From: Pochonia chlamydosporia 170
Taxonomy: Eukaryota; Ascomycota; Sordariomycetes; Hypocreales; Clavicipitaceae
DNA length: 64,000 bases
Assembly (NCBI RefSeq): GCF_001653235.2
Contig: NW_019154065.1
Location: forward strand, 1-64,000
Reading direction: 5' to 3'
Both the position numbers and the translations under genes were made by a program. The notes under the pieces are model-generated. The model saw only the letters and a program-made list of their open reading frames with translations, searched no databases and was not told where the DNA came from. Below are positions 10,513-21,966 of this stretch, one piece after another. Position 1 is the stretch's first letter, and each line of letters opens with the position of its first letter.

Positions 10513-11751
10513 TACACTTCTTAGAAATTTGATCTGGTGGACTCCTCACAATACTTCAAGACAGACACAGCTTTCTTAAAAAGCATGGCTTGTGTCTCAT
10601 GACTATGCTGAAGGTCTCGACCTACTCCATGACACCTGCGCCACAGCATGGCTTCGATATGTAAAACGACAGATTTTCTTAAAGCGGACGACACGAGTCA
10701 TCCAACTGCCAATATCGTACGACAGTTGAACTCTGGTAAATCTTTTGACAATTGCCATGAGCATTTCATCAAGGTATCCTGGCAAGCTCGTCAATATTCA
10801 ACAGCTACAAGCAACGTCGTCCTTCTCCGCCGGGCTTTCAATCTACTCCATTTCCATATGAAGTGGTGGGGTTTACTTCAACCCAACCAGGCTCGTCGGT
10901 GCTATCGCATTTGTTTAGGGTGGGTAACTCGGCAGAGTTATTCTTAGGGGAGACATCCGCTGCATCAGGCACATACCATGGTATGGACGTGCATGGAAGG
11001 GAATCCACGGAAACCGCTCATTGAGGGGCTGGAAACTCTGTGCCTCAACTTCTTGCTGGACTTCGCTGGATTGAGCAGATTCAAACAGAGTGAATGGCTG
11101 ATCCAATTTCATCTCTTGGAGACTAGAAGCATTGGCGATAAATCCTTTCGGATGTCCGATGTTGGTTGGAGTATTGTTCTTTGCAGTTATTCTCCCAGTG
11201 TCGCGTTCAGAGATAAACGCAGAGACGGTGTCTGGGATGGTATTCCATCCGCTAGAAGTCCTCCCAGTAGACGAAATTCCCAGCTTATGCCAGAGCTCTT
11301 CGGTCATAGGTGGAAGACGAGTATTCACATTGCTGCAGCGCTGCTAGATGGGGGTGTTAGCAACAATATCACTCTGTGACATTTCGCCTTCGTTTCTAGT
11401 TCGTCGCTCCGTCTTTGCTCTTGAATTTCCGTCGCTGGAAGTCAACTTGGTGTACTTGACATCCGGTTCAATCGAATCACCTCCTGTCCATTTGCAGAAA
11501 ACCAAAACTCGCAGGTAAGTCTTTGGTAATGTCCCAGGATGCCCCCGGGTTGGCGACGGCATGCGTTTCTGACACTCCAGTAAGGCGTCCAATTCTGGCA
11601 GCAATTTGAGTCCCTATCTCCCATACTGCAGATTCTGAAGTTAACACAGCCCCTCGACGCGTGTCACCGCTACCAAGGGGTTTGCCCTTCCGCCCATTTT
11701 CCAGCTCACGCAACTCCTCTTTAAGGGAGCGTCTTTGTCAGTGTTTCCCAC
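10513..11751. other. Unresolved stretch; coding-like minus-strand frames
   Basis: Minus-strand frames at 10915-11328 (137 codons), 11344-11604 and 11477-11713 have coding-like composition, for example LENGRKGKPLGSGDTRRG and TPTNIGHPKGFIANASS. They could be 3' exons of the gene at 11752-12598. I could not join them with confident splice sites and recognise no domain. Confidence 0.3.
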
Positions 11752-12598
11752 CTAAGCAGTAAGATGTCTATGTGTATCATCGCGAGACTTCTCGACCCCG
11801 ACAACCAACTCGGTCTGGATGCCAAGGCTAGCACCAGACAGAGTGAAGTCTTCCCCACCGATGGTGCAACCACAGCACTCAATGGAACAAGCTCCAAAGC
11901 CTTGCATAAGTGACTTGCATCTTCGCAGCGTGATGGAGGTAGAGAGAGGCTGAGACTTTGACGGATGGTGCGCTTGGGTGGCTACTGTCAGATTGAGTTT
12001 TGTTCCTGGTGGAAAGTTTGTAGCAGTGTGAATACTTATCGATTTACGCTGTGCCGGAGGATTTTCTGGCGAGTTATTATCTTCAATACCTCGTTTTCGG
12101 ATTTGCCCACTCGCCATGGACGAGGGCGGTGGAAAACAGCAATTGACGAGCTGCATCGCCGCAGCCAAGGACGTGGTCAGCGCGGCTGACTCTGGGGGGG
12201 ATCTGATAGATGGAGATGTGCTGCAAAGGGGGAGCCTGATCCACTTGTCCTGAGGTACTAGCCTTTGGCGATCTGCACGACGGTCTCCCAACGTGACGAG
12301 CCCAAAGTTGTACTGTAGATAAAAACCAGAAGAGTTTCAAGAATGATAAGCGGGGCACAATGCACACCTGTTACTAGGAATTGGACTTTGCTGTAAAATG
12401 TCGACAAGGTGCTGCCCCTGGGTGCATCGGGCTCCACTGAAGCCCCGACTCGCCATTCGTCTCCGTCATAGTGGCTATGAATCCTACAAGCCGGGTGGTC
12501 CACAAATCCGAGTTCTGTGATTGCCGCGCTTCTTACTACGTCGGCCGATACGACGTTTTTTATCCTGGCCGCGTGGCGACGGTCCGACAGTCAAGGAT
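11752..12598 (-). CDS. Unrecognised two-exon gene (partial model)
   Basis: Two minus-strand exons join cleanly across a 62-bp intron (12313-12374, GTAACAG...CTACAG, phase 0), giving STFYSKVQFL / YNFGLVTLGDRRADRQ. The upstream exon stays open to 12598 without an ATG, so a 5' exon is missing. The downstream exon runs to a stop at 11752 and includes a cysteine cluster, CSIECCGC. An alternative is that the gene continues into 11.7-10.9 kb through another intron. I do not recognise the family. Confidence 0.45.
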
Positions 12599-13365
12599 GT
12601 TGACATGAGGACTAGGTGCTGGCCGGAGGCACCTGTGCTAAGTATCGCCAATATGACAGCTGGACGGATGTATTAGTTTTACCATGGCCCGCACTGGACG
12701 CAGACCAAGGCATCGTCACGGACAAAGAACAGGACGCAGGATACAACGTTATATATGGAGCATTACGTTAATAAACAACCTGTTCCCCCGGTACCTCGTA
12801 ACAGATAGTGTATCTATTATAGGGCCTCGAAAGTTGTACGATCGTGGACAACGAGCAGGTACCAGTGGGGTGAAACTTGCCGTGGCAGGGTACAGGGTCT
12901 GCTTTACGTCAAAATCCTGGTCGCACGGACCCCGAAACGCAATGTTGGTCTTGAAGCTGACAATAGACTCTCTGATATGGGACCCTTAGAGTACTGTACC
13001 ATATCTTGCAAAATACAGGAGTTAGTTGCTAGGCCCCTGGATGCAAAACGTGGCGTTTCTCTACGTGTTGCAGTCTGGTCATGTCAAAAAGCATTCGATT
13101 CCCAGTTGTTATTACCCCACTGTCATCACCCCTGGTTATCCCTTGACACCCTCCACATATTACTTTTTGGGACATTCCTCGTGTCTGTTATAACGTTGGG
13201 CTCTCCAGCCAGTTCCCCGGCTTCAGCAACGTTGTGGTATCCCATTTGAGAATCTATTCATGTACAAATGGCCCCGCCTTCTCGGTAACGACTCTGCCTT
13301 TCACTGGCGACATCACTGGTCAAGCATAACCTCATCTCCAAGGCAACTTTATACTGCACGACACC
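12599..13365. other. Intergenic, nothing recognised
   Basis: Upstream regions of the divergent genes at 12.6 kb (minus) and 13366 (plus). Only short, unconvincing frames; no repeat or RNA gene recognised. Confidence 0.5.
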
Positions 13366-14253
13366 ATGGGTTACCTGACCGACATGCGCCTGCGGGGTGT
13401 AGATGGGCTTGGGCTTCTACCCACTATCCTCCTCAGTATCTCCCTGTACGCCGTCATCGAGCTTAACTGCATCATCCTCGCAACCTTTAAGACTCAGAAA
13501 AGCCTTTACTTCTGGAGCTTTGTTGTCGCAACGAATGGCATCGCTCCATATTCCATTGGGACCCTGTTAATGAACGTTTTGCGCTCCGACAATCCGGCTC
13601 TATACGTCACACTCATAGCGATTGGTTGGGTCGCAATGGTTACCGGCCAGTCCCTTGTTTTATATTCCCGTCTGCACCTGGTCGTCCGCAGTCAGCTTTG
13701 TCTAAGGATCGTCCTGACCATGATTATTATCGACATCTTCATTCTGCACGTTCCCAACATCGTCTTGCTCTACGGGTCCAATATCATTTCCAGCCCTGGT
13801 CTGATTTTCGCCCACGGAATCTATGAGAAGATTCAAGTCACGGGCTTTGCCCTCCAAGAACTTATCATTTCGGGACTCTATATCAAGAACTCCCTCGCCA
13901 TCTTCTCTGTACAAGATTGCCTGAACGACAAAGCTACCCGCAAGATGCGCAACCATTTAATTTGGGTCAACGTCATAATTATCCTTCTTGATATTGCCAT
14001 TATTTTTCTTGAGGCTGTTTATCTCTATGATATCGAGACTGCCTTGAGACCCTTCGTCTACAGCGTCAAGCTCAAGATGGAATTCGGCATTCTTAATCGC
14101 CTTGTCGAACTGGCTCGCGGCGGTCATTTGAAAAGGAGCAACTTCGAGTTGGTTCATAGCGGCGCCAATGCGGAAATTCGCCTCAACTCCTCAAATGGCC
14201 AAACAAGTAATCAAGGGTCTCTTCATTGTAATGGCAACTTCGGAGGGCGATGA
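13366..14253 (+). CDS. DUF7703-like seven-helix membrane protein
   Basis: An intronless 295-residue protein from the ATG at 13366. Seven hydrophobic segments are visible: about residues 17-39, 46-66, 79-99, 112-137, 150-175, 197-222 and a weaker one before the cytoplasmic tail. Landmarks are IELNCIILATFKTQKSLYFW, GWVAMVTGQSLVLYSRLHLV and KIQVTGFALQELIISGLYI. These match my memory of the fungal DUF7703 family, integral membrane proteins of unknown role, perhaps receptor-like. The C-terminal 40 residues are polar and Ser/Asn-rich. No break is seen. Confidence 0.8.
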   Translation: MGYLTDMRLRGVDGLGLLPTILLSISLYAVIELNCIILATFKTQKSLYFWSFVVATNGIAPYSIGTLLMNVLRSDNPALYVTLIAIGWVAMVTGQSLVLYSRLHLVVRSQLCLRIVLTMIIIDIFILHVPNIVLLYGSNIISSPGLIFAHGIYEKIQVTGFALQELIISGLYIKNSLAIFSVQDCLNDKATRKMRNHLIWVNVIIILLDIAIIFLEAVYLYDIETALRPFVYSVKLKMEFGILNRLVELARGGHLKRSNFELVHSGANAEIRLNSSNGQTSNQGSLHCNGNFGGR

Positions 14254-14744
14254 TTGGCGTCATGCAGATGTGAAGTCATTACGTCATTGTTGCGGGTTGC
14301 ACTGAACTATGGAGACAAGTGGAAATTGCATATTCAATCGTCACCACGGGCGCCGATTCTGACCCTTTCTTATTTCGTGTCAGCTACGGATACTGTACCT
14401 GCCGCTACCATTGTATGTTGTGGCGTTGCGGCCGATGCTTCACAGGGATTGCAGTATATATGGGATGGCGGATCTTGGATCCAAAGGGCCATACCTTAGC
14501 ACATGGAATTTTTAGCTACCTATGAAGGAAAAACACCACCAGCTCAGAACAGATTTTTGAAACGCGTGAAATTTTGTAATTATAAGAGTAAAACTGTGAC
14601 ATAATAGGCATTTACCAAGGAAAACGCGTCCAAAACGCGTCTATCTGCGGTAATGGCGTGTCGCATATCTGGCCTACGCTAAGACATTAATATCAACCAA
14701 AGCTGCTGCCTAAACTGGCAAAAGGTTTCGTGCTAAGCAAGAAG
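14254..14744. other. Intergenic, nothing recognised
   Basis: Downstream of the DUF7703-like gene. Overlapping short frames only; a cluster of ACGCGT sites near 14570-14640. Confidence 0.5.
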
Positions 14745-15615
14745 TTCAAATCACGAATTACTGGGATCGGTATGAATGGCAAGGGCGAGGTACTCCGCAC
14801 AACCATGGCCTGTACTGGATGGAGAATTGCCCCGGAGTCGACGGTGAGGACGAAGCCGCTCGCGATGTATTTGCACGCACGTGGGGATTCCACATCACTG
14901 CCATTAACCCGGAGCCGAGTAGGACTATGCCTCAGGGCGAGGGTAATCCCCTGAGCGTGGATCCGCTGAGCGTGGAGATGACGTTCTTGCGGCTCTCACA
15001 AATTGTCAACCGTTGCCAGCGTCACAAGTGTAACACCACGTACTGCTTGCGGGCGAGGAAGAGAACCGGCGACCTAGTGAGGGATATGGAAGGGGTTGCT
15101 GCCGATATTGAGGCGGCCAATGCGGTCAATCCAGAGAAGGAGTGTCGTTTTAAATTTTCCCCGTGCTCTGCGGGAGCTGGCCGCAGTTATCAGGAAAGAA
15201 GGTAAGTCATACTACGTTTTCGAGGCGGCCCGGAATGAAAACCTCATGAACCACTTCAATCCCGCCATTACTCTGGGCTAGCTTGCCAATATCGATATAT
15301 CTCCATGCACTAGCTTACAGGCGGCTATTACGTACGCGGCGAAGTATTGCAGCAAATCTGACAAGAAGACTGAGCCTTACTGTAAGCTTGGAGACCAAGT
15401 TTGGCCGCACACCGCGCACCTTCAGCCCCTATTGTCCTTCTCCTCTCGTCTTATAAATAACTGATTGCTGAGAGGGATTACTCGGCGCCGGAGATTTCCC
15501 ATCTGCGGCTTAACATTCCTCTGCAGGAAGGCACGCTGATGGTGGTCGCCGTGGACTGACGTCCGTTGGAGCAACACGCGCGTTCTTATCGCGTGGACGA
15601 AGATATCAATGAGCA
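14745..15615 (+). pseudogene. Helitron helicase-like N-domain remnant
   Basis: A readable frame from about 14785 gives ENCPGVDGEDEAARD and IVNRCQRHKCNTTYCLR, then in other frames VIRKEGKSYYVFEAARNEN, NHFNPAITLG, AAITYAAKYCSK and INEQTCVYR. These are the conserved blocks of the fungal Helitron replication-initiator (HUH) region upstream of its helicase. Frames shift near 15160, and a stop replaces the Trp expected after NPAITLG (about 15280). No helicase domain or Helitron 3' hairpin was found. hAT-B abuts its right end. Confidence 0.8.
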
Positions 15616-15801
15616 GACCTGCGTATATCGATATCCACCGAAATTCTGACTCTTATATCGATATCCAGATAAGCTCAAGAACCTATCTGGATATCGATAT
15701 ATCCAGATTGATATCCATATAGCCACATAGCCATTTAAGCAAGGTTGATATCCAGATAAGCCACATCTATTTTTAGCAGTCTAGAAGAATGTGGCGTTGC
15801 C

Positions 15802-18143
15802 CTAATCTAAAAAGTCCTCAGTGTCTGTGTCAATGCCAAATTCACAAGCAACGCTCGAAATAACGCCCCTGCCCCCGTGCGACTTGGGAACAATGACGCC
15901 CTCGCGTATCCAGTTGCCCACGCACTCCACCTTCGCCAGGTTCTCGCAGGTCATGCTCTCTCTATCCCATGATAGCGTACGGCGCGCAGACGAGAAGTGC
16001 GACTCTACATCAGATGATTCAGGAGGAATGGAGAGGATATCAATTGCCATACGAGACAGTCGCGGATACGCTTTCCTTTGATCTCGATGTAGCCAGCACT
16101 CAAGAGGAGACCCAGTAATCCGGGTTGGACGCGAATTAACAAATGCTTCAAAGTCATCAGCATCATCTAGTATAGGGCCAGTGACCGCAATATCGCTCAA
16201 CAGCTCATCCAGCTCGTTGCGCTGCCTCCCAGCAGAAGAAGGCACATCTGGAGGCACCCGCAAGGATTCTGGGACTGCCGCAGTCTTGTATTCGTCCAGC
16301 CAGATTTTCTGCGCAGCAGCAATGGCAGGCGCTTGCCAAGACTCCTGCCAATTCCGTTCAATGTATTTTCGTCTCTTTGAGGGATCGAGAAGGAGTGCGG
16401 CGGCATAAGCCGGTGTCTGGTCTGATAAGGCATAGTATTTGTTGAGTACAAACCAGCCCATATCGATGCAGTGCACCATGTGGGGATCTCGGGATTCTTC
16501 AGAACTATAAAGCTCCTAGATAAAGATTAATAAGCCTAATACCGAGCCATTAAATAAAAGGAAAACATGACCACCAACCTTATACTTCTCATACTGTCGT
16601 AATAACACATCCATAATCGAGAGGGATTGAGAGAGTGTAGATCGTGCTCCTTCGGCAAGCAGCGTGGCCGAGGCAAACGGCTGTAGGAAACGGTGCGTTC
16701 TCTCAATGAACTCTCACTCTGAAGCCAACAGGATATCATCTTGAAGCTCTCTATCATGGTCAATTAGAAACTGCTTTACACGGGTTTGATATCGCAAAAG
16801 ATTATCCAACAATCGATACCATGAATTCCAACGTGTTGCATTATCTATGCCTAATCGAAGCTTTATCTCATCATCCCATACAGCCGAATGGAGCGTGGAT
16901 TTGCGTATCCACACCGCAATGTTGTGCACTTTCCACAACGGCGCGATATGCTGCCATCCAATGAAGTTTTCAAGTATCCGATTGCCCCTCCTCGAGGATC
17001 TTCTTCTCTGATCAGCCTCCTCTGTTCTTATCGTCCCCCCGGCGTCGTGCAGGGTATCGTAGAACTGAGTAAATAACTGGTCGCTCGAGCTATCGTCGGT
17101 GGCATGAAGAGCGGCGATGAGCGCCTCCTTTGAAGAGGCGAGAAGGAACGCCTGGAGGGATAGGTTAATAATATGGGCGATACAGCGGATGCGGCGCTTC
17201 GTGGGATCAAACGACAGCTAGCAACAACAAAGTCAGCGTAATCCAGAGATACGAGAGGAGGTATCGTACCCCGTGATCTTCTTGTAGTCGCCGGGACAGG
17301 TAAGACATGCACGCATCATTCGAAGTAGCGTTATCCCCGACGTGGTACCCTACTTTAGACGCAATGCCGTACCTTTCCAGCGTATCGATGATTAGAGAGG
17401 CCTGGGTTTCGCCACCGTGGCTATAGCGACATTCTGGCATAGCTAGCAATGCCCTTCGTGGCTGATACTCTTTGTCAACCCATCGCGCCGAGATAGCGAG
17501 TATTCCATGGCGATGGGGTGATGTCCAGATATCAGAGGAGATATGAATCTTTGACGTGGAAGTTTCAAGAGCCACCATGAGCTGAGAAGAATATAAGTCG
17601 TACGTGGCATCAATGAGTCGCCAGAAGATTTTCGACAGCAGGATTAGCCGCCAGCATCATCTCTTGCATCTCATCCCAAGTAATTGCCGAGAAGGCAACC
17701 CGGCTGCGCGTAATTAGGCTGGTTATTGCATCGAAATACCGATCGCGGTCGAACACACGGCGGAGAGAGGCATCGGAGGGTCGCGAGGGAAAGAAAGCGT
17801 CGATCCGAGGACGTTTGACTTCCCTCTCATCGTCTAAAACCTCAGAGCTGCCATCGACGAGCACGTGGTTAAGAGGAGACATAATATCGGAATGGCACCG
17901 CCGAGCATGATGGCATGCGTTGTCCCGCTTCCGGTTCGACCATGGCGTATCGTCAGGGCAGTGGAGACATTGATACATCACCATGCCCCTAGACTTGCGT
18001 TTTCGTGTCCCGCCTGCGGTGTTCTGGATGTTGTCATCAGGGTATGTTGCCTTGAAGAAGATAGAGAAGTCCAGGGACGTCCCACTAATTGTTCGGTCCG
18101 CACTCGAGGCAGCATACGCGGCGGTGATCTGGGCTGACGCCAT
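15802..18143 (-). pseudogene. hAT-B transposase, inactivated
   Basis: From ATG 18143 (MASAQITAAY) the frame gives a BED-like zinc finger (YQCLHCPD...ACHHARRCH) and a frame that breaks near 17600: LLATH-stop, with homology resuming as YDLYSSQLMVAL in another frame. The core follows (HISSDIWTSPHRHGILAI, GYHVGDNATSND). An intron (about 17218-17279) leads to RRIRCIAHIINLSLQAFLL. An in-frame TGA at 16714-16716 sits where Trp is expected before EFIERTHRF. A second intron near 16520-16580 leads to the dimerisation region (YPRLSRMAIDILSIPPESSD, HFSSARRTLSWDR). It is closely related to hAT-C. One frameshift plus one nonsense codon make it inactive. Confidence 0.88.
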
Positions 18144-18313
18144 GGACAACAAATACACCTTGATGAGATGACTGCGCCAGAGCAGTGCCTTTTTTTGTGA
18201 AGGGGAAGTACCATGTCTTTGCCAGGAGCGTTCCTGGAACTTCGTAAATTGATCGCTTTGCAGTAGAAAAGCTAGCAGCACTTGAGGAGCTGTCCTTGAT
18301 TGCCATGGCCCGG

Positions 18314-18576
18314 TGCTCAGGGGTACGTTGTGAGACCTTCATTTGGCGCCGTTATACGCGTCGGCGTCAGCCGAGCGCAAATCAACGGTGCAGTGTGCGG
18401 CATCTCAAAACATAATTCAAGGCGATAAAGAGGCTTCAGACAGCAGCGCTATAAGACGGTCATGGTGGACAACTTACGTTGATCAGCACTGGCTGATGGA
18501 AGGAAGGGTTGAAGAACCATGTGGCTAATACGCGTAGACGCGTTGCCTTTGAGACGGGCAACGCGTTAACTTAGTG
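18314..18576. repeat. Segment sharing two blocks with hAT-D
   Basis: 18314-18355 matches 46815-46856 (36 of 42 by eye) and 18561-18576 matches 49736-49751 (16 of 16, ACGCGTTAACTTAGTG). Order and orientation are the same, but the hAT-D transposase is absent between them here. Confidence 0.5.
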
Positions 18577-19046
18577 AATGCGCTAACTACTGTACTTTGA
18601 TGCACTAGTTAACTATGTGGCGGAGGAAGTATCGTACGGTGGATACTAATCGTCTCAATTCTCGTAGGCTACACTACCCGGCACCATGAGCTGGGAATGC
18701 CTAAGTCGTTGCAGCACTTGATTAGTCTTATGAAAACAACCAGCCAATATCATCTCAACATTAAGAGTCGTTCATTTAGCAAGAATACCTTCCTTTGCGA
18801 TAGTTTGCGCTAGCTGATAAGCTCTGGTTGACGTGATTGCCACCTGTGTTGATAAGAAGACCTAGGTGGAAATTGACAAAAGTCTCGGCATCGTCCATTT
18901 AACTGACAATACCTTCTCAGCCAATCAGAGGCAAATAGTATCTGGATATCATGATGGATATCCACTTAAGAGGCACGACCTTATATCGATATATCCAGAT
19001 AGCAGAGTTGATATCGATATATCGTATCCAAATAAGCAGGTCTGCT

Positions 19047-19929
19047 ATTGATGATGGTCCCTTGAATATATGCGTTTCGAGTCTTTGCCATCTTGATGAA
19101 CACCCGTCGATAGCCACTAGAGGATAGCCAGAGGTACCTTAGAGTGCTTACCGGAGACCATCCATGGAGTTATGGGGACTGAGTGGGACAGCTCTCCCTT
19201 TACAATACCTTGGCCCCTTTGCTGTTGCTACCGCATCAATACTGAAATTCGCAAGGTCCACGGCGCCAGATGTCCACCTATAGAGTGACGTGCTGGAGCA
19301 TTTCACAAAGAGCTGTACCAAGACAGGTACGATTTATGAATGTACCGTGACACTTCGAGAGCGCACCATACCGGGTGCCAGACTGACCCCTTGTTGGAGA
19401 ACATGGTGCCAAATGCTAAGAATAATTTTGGTCTCTTGGGGGTTACACCTCAAGTACACAAGGTACGCAAACAATGATTGAGGAGGGCCGCCTGGTTTGG
19501 TGTTAAGCGTGGCTACAGTGTACCTAATTTCTTTCCCGAATCAAAGGACATTTCCTTGATCAGTGACCCGCCCCGTCTAAGTGGAGCGTGACGGGGGGAC
19601 GACTTTTAGTCCCCTCTAGTAGTCCATTCGATTGTGACATTCTGGAGAATCCGGGGCACCCCTTTGATCGGGACTTCATCCGCGACGAACACAAGCGCCC
19701 AAACTGTATGTGTATCAATGACATAGACTACAGCGTATCGTTCCAAATACGCCTCTCTGTGGTCCAAAGAGTCGTTGGAAGCATGTGGTAAATGACAGGT
19801 CATAAAAGTTGCGCCATTGACCTGAGGGTTTCAGCCTACGAACTAGTGTTGTAATGTGGTGCAGCGATCTCGATCGTGTCGAGGTCGTTGCTCCTCGCGC
19901 TGCAGTCATCGGCGAACACGAGGCGGGAG
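19047..19929. other. Intergenic, nothing recognised
   Basis: No frame, repeat or RNA gene I can support between hAT-B and the decayed minus-strand genes. Confidence 0.5.
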
Positions 19930-20334
19930 GCGAGGATGTCGACGCTGTGAGACGATTTCTCTCGTAAGCAGACTTGTCATTACTAATTTTGAGTGGAGGA
20001 CAAACTCACAACATAATGATAGGGAAAAAACTCCCCAGCATATACACAAACAGATCAAGCTGACCGAAGACCCCCTCGTAGCCCCCGATCTCGTGGAACG
20101 AGTATGTCACGGTGCGCGAGATGCCGATTGACAAGGCGGATCTCAGTACTGCGCATGAGGTAGTGGTACAGCTCGCCGCCCCTCCGCAAGTTTGACACAG
20201 ATGACTTTAGTCTCACACGGAACTTCCTCAACAAGAACACGGCGCTCAGACATTCGGCCATCGCGATGGGCAGGAAGACCAGTCTCCTGTCCAGACGCGC
20301 CCCCCAAAGAGTCCGCCCAAATCAATCCCGAGAG
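19930..20334 (-). pseudogene. Decayed multi-helix membrane protein remnant
   Basis: Minus-strand reading gives FLPIAMAECLSAVFLLRKF, then GGELYHYLMRSTEIRL in one frame and ISRTVTYSFHEIGGYEG ... DLFVYMLGSFFPIIM in the next. This looks like two or three membrane helices of a fungal 7TM protein with a frame change near 20130. The family is not certain; RTA1-like or another receptor-like protein is possible. Confidence 0.3.
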
Positions 20335-20715
20335 TCAGTGGCCTGTCCAGTAGCCAGAAGAATTTGGACTATCTTCGCGCGGCTGCTCCGTACAGCTATC
20401 GATAGAGGTTTCGAACCATAGTAATCTCTCAGGTCAGGTTCAACTGAGTGATGACTGAGTAATGCCATCACAATGGTATCATGTACCCCTTTGGCCGCAA
20501 GTGACAGTGGTGTTCATGAAATACTCTCATCTGTACTCATGTTGGACTCATTAAGCAGCAGCCTTACGATAGCCTCGTGCCCGTTCCCGGCAGCCCACGA
20601 TAGAGGCGTCCGACCATACTCGCTATTCTTTACCTCGATATCGGCGCCTTTCCACAGCCAGGATCCGCCGAGACAAGCAGTGGTCCTGAGTCCCAGTGTG
20701 ACAGACCAGCTCACA
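20335..20715 (-). pseudogene. Ankyrin-repeat gene remnant
   Basis: Reads [21 protein letters not shown], a stop, then TPLSLAAKG...DTIVMALLSHHSVEPD, DYYGSKPLSIAVRS and VQILLATGQATDSRD-stop. Both DNA and protein parallel the ankyrin/ZZ gene at 32.6-33.7 kb. It keeps about three repeats, lacks the C-terminal ZZ finger, and has in-frame stops. Its 5' edge meets the 3' end of the rhodopsin-domain gene. Confidence 0.75.
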
Positions 20716-20719
20716 TTCA

Positions 20720-21966
20720 TCATTCATGATAGGAATTGAGAACGGGTGTAGCAATTTCTGGGCCGGTCGACCGTGACTTGGAGTGAATACTACCGTACGT
20801 AATAAGGTTCAGGAGGGGTTTTAAAGTTGGAAGGCAGGCTATCAGCTGTATTAGCAATACCGCTTTGAGGGATTGGCCTTACGACATACCGCATACTGTG
20901 CCCGTGTTGGCCTCAACTACGGCCCATATCGCCTCATCGGCTGTGTTCCAAGTCACGTCAGGGGACATCAGATTGAGATCAGCTACAAAAAAGAGGCGCG
21001 CGCCGGATACAACTGCCACACTATCGCATTGTTTGGTTAGCACTCCCTGTTGCCGGATTCCCAGTATTTTCCAAGCTAGTACTCACAAGCTACCGCAGAC
21101 AAAGATACAGATAACGGCCACCTTTTGTGCCAGCTTGAGACGGAGTCGCCAGATATATGGTAAGGGCAGAAGCATAAGAAGTATGTCGTTAACGCTATTG
21201 GCGATAGAAGTCCCCAGGTAAAACATGTGAATGTCGACGCTACATGAGTAATCGAACGCTGGCATTGGATTGACAGGATCATATCTGTCCCAAATAGCAC
21301 GTATCGGTAGGCATTGGAGGATAGTCACCAGAATCTGCAAGAAAGGTCAGCGCACTACCCGCCGTTCGGGAGATCCAGCCCAAGTTTAGAACATACAACT
21401 GCCACGCCCCAGGAGCAGACAATACCAAACAGGATCCATATTAGCGGCCGAATTGAATCCTCAATGCTGAAAAATCGCCAATATAGGGCAAGTATCGACA
21501 ATTTAATAAGGATCGTATGCGAGGTATAGCATAGCGAGCCTAAGATTCCAGCTTTGGCCCATACGTTTGTAGCATCCGGTGGAGCGGCCCAAACATGCCT
21601 GCCAAGTCCGTGATTTCTTGCTGCGGTCCAACGTTAGTGTGGTCTATGTGCGACATAAAATTGACACATGCATAACTTACTCCAACAGACGACGGCGAGC
21701 AGGGAAGCGCCTGACGAGGCCTACAGATTGAATCAGCATCATGTCCGACACCCCTCGTTCAACACCAATGAAACCAGCAGTACCACTGCGGCGATGATCA
21801 ACCAGTCGTCCAACCACAATCGATGCTTTGTGAGCCTTCGGCATAAGACACGAAGTGCAACAGCTATGGCACCCAATGCCCAAGTTGCCGAATACGCAGC
21901 GACTATTACAGAGTATTTACTCGCCGCGAGATCAGTCCCTGGAGGAGGTGTTCCAAGTTCTGCCAT
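20720..21966 (-). CDS. Fungal rhodopsin-domain 7TM protein 1 (six exons)
   Basis: My spliced model: exons 21966-21784, 21720-21681, 21620-21397, 21334-21087, 21020-20897 and 20845-20720; 945 nt, 314 residues, every junction in phase. ATG 21966 gives [10 protein letters not shown]. Landmarks match the fungal rhodopsin-domain (SAT4/PTH11-like) family: [10 protein letters not shown]...[69 protein letters not shown], and [19 protein letters not shown] at the last junction. These are plasma-membrane proteins of largely unknown function; some relatives act in surface sensing. All introns are 51-66 bp. The C-terminal tail is short. The gene appears intact. Confidence 0.82.

Larger units (their letters stand above)
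15612..19046 (-). mobile_element. hAT-B element (inactive), ends inferred
   Basis: The dead transposase gene lies between two zones of the same ATATCGATATCCAGATAAG-type subterminal repeats (15625-15770 and 18935-19035). An 11-bp inverted match, AGCAGACCTGC, lies at 15612-15622 and 19036-19046 and is the best candidate for the termini. No 8-bp duplication is evident next to it, so the exact limits are uncertain. Confidence 0.6.
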
